This document shows positions 17,180 through 26,273 of a stretch of 64,000 nucleotides of DNA, one piece after another. The DNA is from Verrucomicrobiaceae bacterium (lineage in GTDB: Bacteria > Verrucomicrobiota > Verrucomicrobiia > Verrucomicrobiales > Verrucomicrobiaceae): assembly GCA_024232965.1 (NCBI GenBank), contig JACKQF010000009.1, forward strand, positions 138,342 through 202,341, given 5' to 3'. Position 1 is the first letter of the stretch. The number at the start of each line of letters is the position of its first letter. Position numbers and translations under genes: made by a program. Below the pieces are notes generated by a model. The model was not told the origin of the DNA and ran no database searches. It saw nothing but the letters and a program-made list of their open reading frames with translations.

Positions 17180-20100
17180 TTACCTCGCTGCTACTCCATC
17201 CGGTTTGCGGATCTTTAGCAAAACGGGAAAGCTGGTCTGTAGCCCTGCGCTGTCGTGCTCGTTGCGGGCGGAACTGAGAGCGGCGTGGATCAGCTTGTCC
17301 TGGTCCTTAACCCACTTGGCGGCGCGGAAGACGATGGGGCGCTCGTTTTCTTTTTCGCGGATTTGCACGCCGTTGAGTCCGATGTCATCGACGATGACGC
17401 CGTGCGGGAGGCCGTGGACATCGAGATTGATGATACCTTCATTTCCCATTCTGACGGCACGTATCCAGGCTTTGACGGTCTGGCCGGGGGCGAGGGTGAT
17501 TTCGAGGGGAGCTTTCTCATCGCTTAGTTCGCGCATCACAGCTTTGCCGCCATTGTCGGGTTCCATGACGATCACAAATTTGGGTTTGGCACCGAGGGTG
17601 ACCTTTCCCAGGTTCCCTGCATCGCGGGCAAGGTCGCCGCTCTTCGCGGTGATTTTGAGTTTGCTCCAGTCGGCGGTGGCGGGCGCATCTGGTGCGGCGT
17701 GCAAGGAACCGCTGACGAGGTCGTGACCACCCTCGATCACGATAGGGGAGGAAGCAAAGTAGCCGATGGGAACTCCCGTGATTTCGATCTGAATGGGGTC
17801 GTCAAAGTTGTCCCGACGATCAGCGCGGAAGGAAAAACCGACGGAGGCACCAGGCATGACGGTGGGGTTGACGCCGGCGAGTTGGACACTGAAATCGGGC
17901 TTTGGCTCGCGGATGGAGAGGGCGTAGACAAAGCGCTCGCCACCCCAACCGCGGGTGTCGGTGACACGGACGATATAACGACCGTCAGCGGGGGCGGTGA
18001 AGGTGAGGCTGGAGTCGTGGCCTAGCTTGCGACTGCCGGCGTCGTCATTGCAATAATTCAGTGTGAAGACCGGTAGACCGTTCGGCACGATCTCACTGCC
18101 GAGCGGCTGGGGCGTGACGACGTAGCAGGGTTCATCGAGGGAGTGAGAGGTGGCCGTTGTGTCAAAGTAGGCGCGGCGTTTGCCGCCTGTGATGTAAAAA
18201 AACGTGCCGCCATCCGGGCCGCGTGGCTGGCGGAAGATTCGCATGACATCGCCATTGAAACACACGTATTCGTTGAGCTCCATCTCCTCCCAGTTTTGCA
18301 GGCGGATGTCTGGGTTGTTGGCATCGACGCTGCGGAAGTTGTTGTAGCTATCGCGGACGGATTGCAGCAGTAGATGCGGCACGGGGCTGCCGTCTGGGTG
18401 GAGCAAATCGAGTTTGGTGTCTGCTGGAGATCCTGCCTGGTCCGCCAGCGTCTCGATGATCCAAGTTTGGCCCTTCTTTGCATCGAAGGCATAGAAGTCG
18501 GCGTCGGCTTTTGGGCCGTCTAGGCTGCCGCTGATTGTTATTGGTGTCGTTACCACTTGCGCGGTCTTTGGGTCGTCATGACCGGGTGCTTCTTGGGTTT
18601 GAGGAATGCTGGTAACTCGCAACATGGGAAGGCTGCGGAAACGCAGGTCTTTCGCTAGTCCTGTGGCGGGAATGGTGCCTACTTTCTCTGGCACCATTTT
18701 GACGGTCGCGCCCTGGGTCAAGTGGTGGCCGATCAGGGTGATCTCAGCCGGTTTACCGACCTGCGCAGCAAGGGGCGACCAGCCCGTCACATACGGCAGC
18801 GCTCCCATTGTGAGGCGATACACATGATCTGCGCTGCCGTCCATGGTGGTGTTGCTGACCAGGACGATGTAGTTACCATCGGCTGGCGCTGCCCAGGCGA
18901 GAAAGGGATCGCTGCCACTATCGAGTCCGCGATTGACCGCCAGCACGGTTCGGTTGGTGTCCACGATCTCAATGGTGGGTGATTTGGCGGCGCTGCCGAT
19001 TTGGGCGACGCCGAGATCGAAGACCAGCTCTTCACCCTTTCGGGCTTGGATGAGGTAGGCATCGTGTTGACCCACCTCGGTGAGGGTGCCCCAGACACTG
19101 GCAGGGAGCTTGCTGATCTGAACCGGGCCGGCCTTGAAGTCATCTGCTGTGGTGATGGTCGTGGCGAGATCATCGACGTAGATCTTCATCTTTGCGGAAT
19201 CACCTCCGCTGCTGTGGAGCCAGACTTCGTAGGCCGCGCGGGGAATGTCTGCTGCGGCTGTGATCTTTACCCGGGCGCTGGTTGGTTTGACAGACTTCTT
19301 TGCGATGACGCCAACAAGGCCGGGATGCGAAAACATGACTTTGGTGTTTTCCGTGATGTTCTTGCCATTCAGGGTTAAAAGAATCTCGGTGCCACTCTGA
19401 ATGCCCCGCGGTGTGAGGCGGGAAAGCTCAGGCTTTGCTGCGGCGACAGCCTTTGCTGGGGCGGCAGGCTTGGGTGCCATCACGGTTTTGCCAGTGGTGG
19501 AATCGTAGATGCTGAGGCTGCCATCGACCCGGCCTGTGACCAGTTGTGATTTGTCGGTGAAGGCGAGCGCTCCGGTCCAGTCGGGCTGTTTTTCCAAGAG
19601 CTGTTTTACGGTAAGGCCTGTCGTATTCCAGATCTTCAGCGATCGATCGCTGGCACTCGTGGCGAGAAGCTTGCCGTCGCTGGAGATGGCGATGTTTAAC
19701 AGCCCGCCTTCATGCGCAAAGCGGCTGGTGAGAATCTTGTTTGTGCCCTCCTTGGCATCGCTGCTGATCTTCCAAATGCGGATGCGGTTGTCACCACCGC
19801 CTGCATACAATTGTTGGCCGTCCGCGCTGAAGACGACGGATGTCTGCTCCTTGGTCGGCTGCGAAAGTGTGTCGAGTCGCGTGCCGCCGGGGATGGCCCA
19901 GAGCTTGACCGTGCGGTCACCGCTGGCGCTGGCGAGCACCTTGCCATCGGGCCGAAAGGATAGACCATTCACTGCGCCATTGTGTCCTTTGAGCATTGCC
20001 AGTTCTTTCCCACTTCCGACATCCCAGAGGCGGATCTTTTGGTCGTAAGCGCCGGTGACCAGCATCTTGCCGTCGGGGGACAATGCCAGTGCATAAACCG

Positions 20101-20797
20101 CATCCAAATGGCCCGCGTACGATTGCATCAGGGTGCCGTCACTGGTCTTCCACTGCTTCACTTCGCCGATGATTCCGGCCTCGCCACCCGCTGCAAAGAC
20201 CGACTGGCCATCGGCAGAAAAGAGCACGGCATTGGCCTTACCCTTGATGCCGGTAAGCTTGCGCACGGAGGCTTGCGTCGTGGGGTTGATCAATTCCACT
20301 TCGCCGTAACGAGCCACAGCGATCAACTGCGCTTTCGCAGAAAAGGCAAGGGCCTGAATAGCATGCTTTACTGGCACCGTTGGGGTGATCTTCGGTGTGG
20401 CCACGTCCTTCGGCATCGGTTTCGCTTCTGCGACAAGCGGGCCTTTGGCTCCAGAATCGATCCACGATTTGATCAGCGCGATCTCGGCAGGCTTGAGTTT
20501 CTCACGCTTGCCTGGTGGCATGAATTCATTTTTACCACCGCGTCCAGAGCGTCCTTCGAGAAACTTCACCAACAGAGATTCGTCCGCCTTGCCTGCGACG
20601 ATGGCCACCCCTTCTTTGCCGCCTTTCATCAGGGCGGAGAACGTGTCCAAAATAAACTCGCCATCTGGGTCATCGGCTCCGTGGCAATCGATGCAATACT
20701 CTTCGAGGAGTGGTGCGATCTGTTTGGTGTAGTCCACGGTTTGGGCGTGGGCGGCTGCAGCCAGCAGAGTAATGAAAATCGGTGTAATGAGACGCAT
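17180..20797 (-). CDS. Secreted PSCyt1-WD40-PPC domain protein
   Basis: 1205 residues with a signal peptide (1-18). The PSCyt1 domain carries CIDCH (35-39) and the MPPGKREKLKPAEIALIKSWIDSGA segment. A WD40 propeller follows (about 140-430), with repeats such as LALSPDGKMLVTGAYDQKIRLWDV. The second half contains Ig-like segments and pre-peptidase C-terminal-like beta domains (DAYLIQARKGEELVFDLG; DADFYAFDAKKGQTWIIET). It is the last gene of a four-gene minus-strand operon starting at 25172. Its N-terminal half matches the architecture of residues 1-500 of the giant fusion at 7790-12907, so the two sets are related. Probably periplasmic or surface-exposed. Confidence 0.9.
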   Translation of the reverse strand: MRLITPIFITLLAAAAHAQTVDYTKQIAPLLEEYCIDCHGADDPDGEFILDTFSALMKGGKEGVAIVAGKADESLLVKFLEGRSGRGGKNEFMPPGKREKLKPAEIALIKSWIDSGAKGPLVAEAKPMPKDVATPKITPTVPVKHAIQALAFSAKAQLIAVARYGEVELINPTTQASVRKLTGIKGKANAVLFSADGQSVFAAGGEAGIIGEVKQWKTSDGTLMQSYAGHLDAVYALALSPDGKMLVTGAYDQKIRLWDVGSGKELAMLKGHNGAVNGLSFRPDGKVLASASGDRTVKLWAIPGGTRLDTLSQPTKEQTSVVFSADGQQLYAGGGDNRIRIWKISSDAKEGTNKILTSRFAHEGGLLNIAISSDGKLLATSASDRSLKIWNTTGLTVKQLLEKQPDWTGALAFTDKSQLVTGRVDGSLSIYDSTTGKTVMAPKPAAPAKAVAAAKPELSRLTPRGIQSGTEILLTLNGKNITENTKVMFSHPGLVGVIAKKSVKPTSARVKITAAADIPRAAYEVWLHSSGGDSAKMKIYVDDLATTITTADDFKAGPVQISKLPASVWGTLTEVGQHDAYLIQARKGEELVFDLGVAQIGSAAKSPTIEIVDTNRTVLAVNRGLDSGSDPFLAWAAPADGNYIVLVSNTTMDGSADHVYRLTMGALPYVTGWSPLAAQVGKPAEITLIGHHLTQGATVKMVPEKVGTIPATGLAKDLRFRSLPMLRVTSIPQTQEAPGHDDPKTAQVVTTPITISGSLDGPKADADFYAFDAKKGQTWIIETLADQAGSPADTKLDLLHPDGSPVPHLLLQSVRDSYNNFRSVDANNPDIRLQNWEEMELNEYVCFNGDVMRIFRQPRGPDGGTFFYITGGKRRAYFDTTATSHSLDEPCYVVTPQPLGSEIVPNGLPVFTLNYCNDDAGSRKLGHDSSLTFTAPADGRYIVRVTDTRGWGGERFVYALSIREPKPDFSVQLAGVNPTVMPGASVGFSFRADRRDNFDDPIQIEITGVPIGYFASSPIVIEGGHDLVSGSLHAAPDAPATADWSKLKITAKSGDLARDAGNLGKVTLGAKPKFVIVMEPDNGGKAVMRELSDEKAPLEITLAPGQTVKAWIRAVRMGNEGIINLDVHGLPHGVIVDDIGLNGVQIREKENERPIVFRAAKWVKDQDKLIHAALSSARNEHDSAGLQTSFPVLLKIRKPDGVAAR

Positions 20798-20832
20798 GGC
20801 GTGGGCTTGAGTGAAGGTTGCGCTCTCTGGGC

Positions 20833-23025
20833 TCAGTGATTAAACAAAAACTCTTTCGATCCCATCAGGCTCCAGAAGATGTCTTCGAGGGTGGTGCGGC
20901 GATCTTCGGGTTTGGCGGAGGTGAGGAGGCCGGTGGCTTTGTGGGTCTCGCGCTCGGTCGGTGGTCGGGCGAGCGTGAGGAGATAGGCTTCTTCGATGAT
21001 CTTTTCATCGCTTTGTTTGGAGGCTAAGAGGGCATCAATGCGATTGTCTTTTTGGGCAAGCTTTTGGTTCAGCGTGTCGCCATTGGCGATGTGGAGCGCC
21101 TGGGCCATGCTGGGCTCGTTGGTGCGTTCGCACTCACAAGTGGCGACGCGGTCGGCGCGGCCAAAGCTCTTGAGGAAATAACTGGCGATGTTGGAATCGG
21201 GGAGTTGCAGAGCGCGGAAGCCCATGGGGTAGCTCTCGCTGGTGCCCCTGTTGGCGTTGCGTTTGTCGATCTTAAAGGTCGTCGGCGCGGCGGCTACTTG
21301 GGAGATGGTGTCGAGCAGCACCTCTGCCTTCAGGCGGCGAGGAACGTAGTGCGATCCGTAACGGAGATCGGCGACGTTTTCTGGCAAGGTGATGCTGCTG
21401 CGCTGATAGGTCTGGCTTTGCATGATCGTGCGCATCAGGGCTTTGAGATCGAACTTGTTCTCTACCAGGTGGACGCAGGCCGCGGCGAAGAGTTCTTCAT
21501 TGCTGGCGGCATTGGTGACGCGCAGGTCATCGACTGCTTCAACCAGTCCTGCGCCAAAAAAGTTGGCCCAGACACGGTTGACGATGGCGCGTTGGAAAAG
21601 TGTGTTGTCCGGACTGGTGAGCCAGTCTGCAAGGACAATGCGCCGATCTTCGGTGGAGGTCATCGAAATAGGCGTGGTGACATCGAGTGGACGTGGTGCG
21701 GGCGGTTTGCCGGTGAGCGGTGCAACGAGATCGCCTTGGGTGTCGGAGAAGAGCACGCGCTCTTCCGCCTGCACGCCGTTCTTGGTGCGGACGCGGGCGA
21801 AGAGATTGGCGAAGGCGAAGTATTGCTCGTTCGTCCACTTTTCCAGTGGGTGATTGTGGCATTTGGCGCAACCAATGGAGGTGCCGAGGAAGGCAATGCT
21901 GACGGTCTCTGCGCACTTGGTGGGTTCATCGTTGAGGATGAAGAAGTTGCCCGCGCCGTTCTCAAGGGTGCTGCCGGTGGCGGTCAGGAGATCGCGCACC
22001 ATGACGTCCCAAGGGGTGTTCGCTGCGACGTGACGGCGGATCCAGTTGTAATAGGACCACATCGCGGGCGGTCCAAGCTTGTCACCGTTCACCAGGAGGA
22101 GATCGCTCCAGCGGTGGGACCAGTAATCGATGAACTCGGGGCGTTGCAGCAGGGAATCGATGACTCGATCGCGTTTGTCAGCCCCCTTATCGGCAATGAA
22201 GGCGCGGGTTTCCTCTGCGGTTGGCAGCATGCCGAGGGTGTCCAAGAAGGCACGCCGCAGGAACTCGTAGTCTTCAGCCCCTTCAGAGGGTGGAATGTTA
22301 AGTTCGCGCAGCTTTTTGAGGGTTAGTTCATCAATGAAATTGCGCGGCTTCAGGACGGCAAACTCGGCTTCGTCGATGTGGTCTGGATTGGGAACGGTGA
22401 CGGTGGTGATGGCCAATTGGCTCAGATACCAGGCGCTGACGCTGCCTTCTCCGGTACCGGTGGTTTTGATGAGGCCGTTGTCATCCACGGTAGCGACGCT
22501 GGCATTGGTCGCGTTGAATTTGGACCAACGGGTGACGTCCTCGCTGTGTCCATCGCTGAACTTTGCGGTGACTTTCAGCTGCAAGACTGTGCCTGATTTC
22601 GTGACCAGATGGGGCTGCGCCACGGACAGAGAGACGATGCGTGGGTCATCCGCCTTGGGTCCAGGTGCACCTGCCGCAATCCAGTCTGCAATCGCATTGA
22701 ATTCGGGGGATCCGACTTCGAATCGCTTGTCCCCCTTATGCGGGACGAGCTTGGTGGCCTTGAGGAGAAAAAGACTGCGCGCCGGATCTTCCATGGTGAG
22801 GCGTCGCCCGTTGGCGCTGCGGGTGATGGACAACCAGTCGCCATCGTCATCGAAGCCGCGCAGGGAAAGCTTAAAGCCACCCTGTCCCGCCGCCGCACCA
22901 TGACAGGCACCCATAGCGCAACCATACCTCGTAAGGATCGGCTGGATGGTGTTGCGGAAGGATGGGGCTGCTGCGGAGGCCGACGTGGCACCCATCAGGG
23001 CGAAAAAAATGCAAAGACGATACAT
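20833..23025 (-). CDS. Secreted Big-DUF1549-DUF1553 protein with CX4CH motif
   Basis: 730 residues from the ATG at 23025, which begins a signal peptide (MYRLCIFFALMGATSASAA). CAMGACHG (36-43, CX4CH) opens a cytochrome-like segment. A Big-like domain follows (LQLKVTAKFSDGHSEDVTRW), then DUF1549 (FIDELTLKKLRELNIPPS, CAKCHNHPLEKW) and DUF1553 ending GSKEFLFNH. It aligns along its whole length with the C-terminal two thirds of the giant protein at 7790-12907 but lacks the insertion in DUF1553. A GTG start at 23040 is possible and would overlap the upstream gene by 10 bases. It is the third gene of the operon with the DUF1501 protein. Confidence 0.9.
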   Translation of the reverse strand: MYRLCIFFALMGATSASAAAPSFRNTIQPILTRYGCAMGACHGAAAGQGGFKLSLRGFDDDGDWLSITRSANGRRLTMEDPARSLFLLKATKLVPHKGDKRFEVGSPEFNAIADWIAAGAPGPKADDPRIVSLSVAQPHLVTKSGTVLQLKVTAKFSDGHSEDVTRWSKFNATNASVATVDDNGLIKTTGTGEGSVSAWYLSQLAITTVTVPNPDHIDEAEFAVLKPRNFIDELTLKKLRELNIPPSEGAEDYEFLRRAFLDTLGMLPTAEETRAFIADKGADKRDRVIDSLLQRPEFIDYWSHRWSDLLLVNGDKLGPPAMWSYYNWIRRHVAANTPWDVMVRDLLTATGSTLENGAGNFFILNDEPTKCAETVSIAFLGTSIGCAKCHNHPLEKWTNEQYFAFANLFARVRTKNGVQAEERVLFSDTQGDLVAPLTGKPPAPRPLDVTTPISMTSTEDRRIVLADWLTSPDNTLFQRAIVNRVWANFFGAGLVEAVDDLRVTNAASNEELFAAACVHLVENKFDLKALMRTIMQSQTYQRSSITLPENVADLRYGSHYVPRRLKAEVLLDTISQVAAAPTTFKIDKRNANRGTSESYPMGFRALQLPDSNIASYFLKSFGRADRVATCECERTNEPSMAQALHIANGDTLNQKLAQKDNRIDALLASKQSDEKIIEEAYLLTLARPPTERETHKATGLLTSAKPEDRRTTLEDIFWSLMGSKEFLFNH

Positions 23026-23030
23026 AGGGA

Positions 23031-23744
23031 TTACCAGCACTTATTGAGACCGACGCCTTTGACGTGGGCATATGTCTCAAGAAACTCGCAGATTCGGGGA
23101 ACGATTTTGTTGGGATCAGTGTCGATGTTTTCGAATTGGAGTTCCTTGATGACTTTGGCGCTCGATTCGGCCCAACCTCGATGAGGCGGCGGAACGATGA
23201 GACAAAAGGTTGAGCGCTGGCGCGGGTCGGGAAACGGCTCAGCAGCCAAAGCGTCGATGGCCGCCAGAAGTTCACTGTATGTGGTTTCTTTACCGTTTCG
23301 GTAGGGGGTTCCATCGGGCGCAATGCGCGCCAGGACATTACTTTCAGAAGTCCAAGCTTTTTCATTCGGCATTCCGACGGACTGTTCGTTTCGATCTGTC
23401 ACCAGAGGAATCCGAATTTCATCCGCAAACCACCAAATGACGTCGACGAAGGATCCGAAGCGTTCCAGATTGTCGTTAAAAGTCGATGCGGCGACACCTG
23501 CTTCGGAAGGGAAGTTGGTGTAGAAGGAATGAATTTTGTTTAACTGCGCCTGATCGAAGAGGATCACTCCTGTTTTGCTGATTGTTTCGATCTGACTCTT
23601 TGAGATCGTTAGAGCGAGGTAGTCACCAATCATGGCTCGTTTGCCCGAATCGTCTGTGTGGTAGGGCAGTCCGTCTGCAGCGCATTCATCTGTCAAAACG
23701 GATGCCCAGGCAATGAGAAGGAGAGCGGGGATCCTGATTTGCAT
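23031..23744 (-). CDS. Secreted hypothetical protein in the DUF1501 operon
   Basis: 237 residues; I do not recognise the family. The first 23 residues look like a signal peptide (MQIRIPALLLIAWASVLTDECA). The mature part is mixed alpha/beta, with three cysteines (ECAADG, FCLIV and KCW at the C-terminus) and no heme-binding or catalytic motif I can name. The segment VDVIWWFADEIRIPLVTDRNEQ and a repeated helix-strand pattern suggest a compact globular domain. Its position between the DUF1501 and DUF1549/DUF1553 genes, with short gaps, implies that it works with them. This is unusual, as the two are commonly adjacent. Confidence 0.7.
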   Translation of the reverse strand: MQIRIPALLLIAWASVLTDECAADGLPYHTDDSGKRAMIGDYLALTISKSQIETISKTGVILFDQAQLNKIHSFYTNFPSEAGVAASTFNDNLERFGSFVDVIWWFADEIRIPLVTDRNEQSVGMPNEKAWTSESNVLARIAPDGTPYRNGKETTYSELLAAIDALAAEPFPDPRQRSTFCLIVPPPHRGWAESSAKVIKELQFENIDTDPNKIVPRICEFLETYAHVKGVGLNKCW

Positions 23745-23792
23745 AGTTTGGTGGTGAAATTTGGATTCGGGGGCGGTTGAGACCGTCGTCTC

Positions 23793-25172
23793 CTATGCAA
23801 ACAGCTCTTTGATTGCCTGGGTGCCGAAGTCGACGACGGGATAGGGGCGGCTTTGGGGGCCGGGGAGTTCGGTGTGGAGGTCGATGCCGAGGGCTTGGTA
23901 GATCGTGGCGACGATCTCTTTGGGCGCGACGGGGCGCTCGGTGGGATAGCCGCCGATGTCATCGCTTTTGCCAATGACCTCGCCGCCTTTGACACCGCCA
24001 CCGGCGAAGTTCACGGTCCAGCAATTTGGCCAGTGGTCGCGACCTCCAGCGGGATTGATCTTGGGCGTGCGGCCGAATTCGGCGAGGCAGGTGACCATGG
24101 TGTCATCGAGCATCCCACGCTGGTGGAGGTCTTCGATTAAGGCGCTATAGCCCTGGTCGTACATGGGGGCGACGATGTCGCGCATGCCTTCGATACTGGT
24201 GAAGGGCTTGCTGCCGTGGATGTCCCAGGTGATCTCTCCAAACACGGTGATGAAGGTGTTCACGGTGACGAAGCGGACGCCGCGTTCGACCAGACGGCGG
24301 GCGAGCAGGCAGCTCTGGCCGAAGCGGTTGAGGCCGTAGCGCTCGCGCACTTTGAGGGGCTCCTTGGTGAGGTCAAAGGCCTCGCGCGCTTGGGCGCTGG
24401 TCATGATGCGGTAGGCGGACTCGAAGTTTGAGTCCATAAGTTTGGCTTGCTCGCTGTATTCAAAATTGCGCACGCTGCTATCGACGAGCTCGCGCAGTTC
24501 CTTGCGGCGCTCCAGGCGCACTTCGCCGATTTCCTTGGGCGGCAGGAGGTCGGGGACGGTGAAGTCTTTGGCGGAGGGATCGGCGTTCAGGACGAAGGGA
24601 TCGTGGGCCTTGCCGAGAAAGCCGGCGTCCTGGCCGTGCGGCATGTTGCCGCCTGTGGGTCCCATCGTTTCCGGCAGGATGATGTGGGCCGGCAGATCGC
24701 TACGGCGGCCTTTGAGGAACTCGAGGGCGCACCCGACGTGCGGGGTGTTCACGCCACCGGTGAAGAGCCTGCCGGTCTGCATCATCTGATGGCCGGTGTC
24801 ATGCACGGCGGCGGCGTTGTGGTAGCAGGAGCGGACGAGGGAAAACTTGTCTGCGATCTTGGCGTGCAGCGGGAGGATCTCGGAGATCTCAAAGGCGTTG
24901 CTTTTGGTGCGGATGGGTTTGAAGGGGCCGCGGATCTCGCTGGGGGCATCAGGTTTCATGTCCCAGAGGTCCTGCTGGCTGGGCGCGCCGAGGTTGAAGA
25001 TCATGATGCAAGCCTTGTTGTCCTTTTTGGGGTCAACGGTTCCGGCGGCCTTGAGTTTTTCAAAGCCGGGGAGGGTGAGCCCGATGGCACCAAGCGCGCC
25101 TGCTTGGAGGAAATCACGGCGCGAGATGCCGTCGCAATTAGTGATGGAGCCTTTGCCGGAAAACTGGAACAT
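23793..25172 (-). CDS. DUF1501 family protein with Tat signal (sulfatase-like fold)
   Basis: 459 residues. The N-terminus holds a twin-arginine motif (ISRRDFLQAGALGAIGLTLPG), so it is exported folded. The body is a full DUF1501 domain (FNLGAPSQQDLWDMKPDAP, MPHGQDAGFLGKAHDPFVLN, VRFVTVNT, CLAEFGRTPKIN, GRDHWPNCWTVNFAGGGVKGG). DUF1501 belongs to the alkaline phosphatase/sulfatase superfamily; substrate unknown. It is the first gene of the operon running down to 17180 and has a good promoter at 25209-25237. DUF1501 and DUF1549/1553 proteins are frequent operon partners in Planctomycetes and Verrucomicrobia. Confidence 0.92.
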   Translation of the reverse strand: MFQFSGKGSITNCDGISRRDFLQAGALGAIGLTLPGFEKLKAAGTVDPKKDNKACIMIFNLGAPSQQDLWDMKPDAPSEIRGPFKPIRTKSNAFEISEILPLHAKIADKFSLVRSCYHNAAAVHDTGHQMMQTGRLFTGGVNTPHVGCALEFLKGRRSDLPAHIILPETMGPTGGNMPHGQDAGFLGKAHDPFVLNADPSAKDFTVPDLLPPKEIGEVRLERRKELRELVDSSVRNFEYSEQAKLMDSNFESAYRIMTSAQAREAFDLTKEPLKVRERYGLNRFGQSCLLARRLVERGVRFVTVNTFITVFGEITWDIHGSKPFTSIEGMRDIVAPMYDQGYSALIEDLHQRGMLDDTMVTCLAEFGRTPKINPAGGRDHWPNCWTVNFAGGGVKGGEVIGKSDDIGGYPTERPVAPKEIVATIYQALGIDLHTELPGPQSRPYPVVDFGTQAIKELFA

Positions 25173-25208
25173 GGTGGAAACGGGCAGGGGGTTGCGTTGG
25201 GGACGGGT

Positions 25209-25237
25209 ATAATACGCCGCAAAACGTCCTTTCTGAA
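25209..25237 (-). promoter_or_regulatory. Sigma-70-type promoter of the DUF1501 operon
   Basis: Read on the minus strand, TTCAGA (25237-25232; 4 of 6 matches) and TATTAT (25214-25209; 5 of 6 matches) are separated by 17 bases. The predicted start near 25202 leaves a leader of about 30 bases before the ATG at 25172. Confidence 0.55.
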
Positions 25238-25297
25238 TGGACGATGCTGCTTTCCTTGTTGGTCGATGTGGGCGGGGTGTTAGCGCAGCCCGGTTGC

Positions 25298-26191
25298 CTA
25301 CTGCGGTGGTGCGGCCTCTGGGGTGCCTGCGTGCGGGGGATCGTCGGGGAAGATGACTTCGATGGACTCAATGCCTCCTGATCCCCAGGGTTTGTCTTTG
25401 AGTAGCCATTTCTTCACGAAGGTCTCGGTGGCATCGCGGGCTTGTTCGCGGACAAGATCAATGTTGGCCTTGGTGGCGGCGCGCTTTTCGAGGAAGGGGG
25501 TGAGACCGCGCTCGGTCTGCAGGAGGAGATCGGAGGCATTGAAGCGCAGCCAGCCAGCAGCGGAGCGTTTTTCCATCTTGTCGGTGCGGACGGCAGGTGG
25601 GAGGCTGGGGTGCAGTTTTGGGGCCTTAACGACGCAGCGGGCACCGTCGATTTGGATCTCCCAGGGATCAGAGAGCTTGATGTGATAGCGATAAACGACG
25701 GGGACTTTGATTTCGGAAACGGTCTCGCCCAGCGAAATGGCGCTGCCGAAAAGAGTGCGCACATCGGAGCGTGAACTCGTAACATCGGTCTCCAGCGTGG
25801 CGACCTCCAGTGTGTCGTTGATGGACGAGATTTTCGTTACAGACTCGTGGAAGACGTTGGAAATGTGCTGTTGCTGGAGATTTTTGGTGGCTTCGGCGAC
25901 GCTGCCAAAGCCGTATTTGGCGAGATCCACGCCGCTATCGAGGAGTTTCCATGCGAGCAGGCCGAGAATGAGCGCAACGGAAATGACCGTGACGCACCCC
26001 CAAGCGAAGCAGCCTAGACGGTGCGGGGGCGTACTTGCGGGCGGCTGCGGCTGGTCGTCCTTGGTTTCGACGACGGTGGCGGGTGCTGGACTGGGCTGCT
26101 CTTCGATCTTCGGGATAATCGGATGTGCCTCGACATCGATGATGGGCCCGGAATTGCGGCGTGGAGGGTCAGCAGGGGGATCGGGCACCAT
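25298..26191 (-). CDS. Single-pass membrane protein, possibly DUF4230-like
   Basis: 297 residues. A proline-rich, acidic cytoplasmic N-terminus (1-75) precedes one membrane helix (about 80-103, FAWGCVTVISVALILGLLAWKLL). A periplasmic alpha/beta region follows. The pattern VPVVYRYHIKLSDPWEIQIDGARCVVKAPKLHP, then a helical segment EKRAATKANIDLVREQARDATETFVKKWL, recalls DUF4230 proteins, but I cannot confirm it. It lies 82 bases upstream of... rather, its stop side faces the DUF1501 promoter and its start is 82 bases from the OmpA-like gene's stop, all on the minus strand. Function unknown. Confidence 0.65.
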   Translation of the reverse strand: MVPDPPADPPRRNSGPIIDVEAHPIIPKIEEQPSPAPATVVETKDDQPQPPASTPPHRLGCFAWGCVTVISVALILGLLAWKLLDSGVDLAKYGFGSVAEATKNLQQQHISNVFHESVTKISSINDTLEVATLETDVTSSRSDVRTLFGSAISLGETVSEIKVPVVYRYHIKLSDPWEIQIDGARCVVKAPKLHPSLPPAVRTDKMEKRSAAGWLRFNASDLLLQTERGLTPFLEKRAATKANIDLVREQARDATETFVKKWLLKDKPWGSGGIESIEVIFPDDPPHAGTPEAAPPQ

Positions 26192-26273
26192 ATCGCGGGA
26201 AAGTTATGGGCCTGGGGTTGAATTTGCAATCGCGGATTGCGCGATGCACCCCAGGCCAATCAGTCGCGGTGTG

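Noticed and set aside
21052..22326. A 424-codon + strand frame opposite the DUF1549/DUF1553 gene
   Set aside because: Gly/Val/Asp-rich shadow without domain motifs; the minus-strand protein is clearly real.
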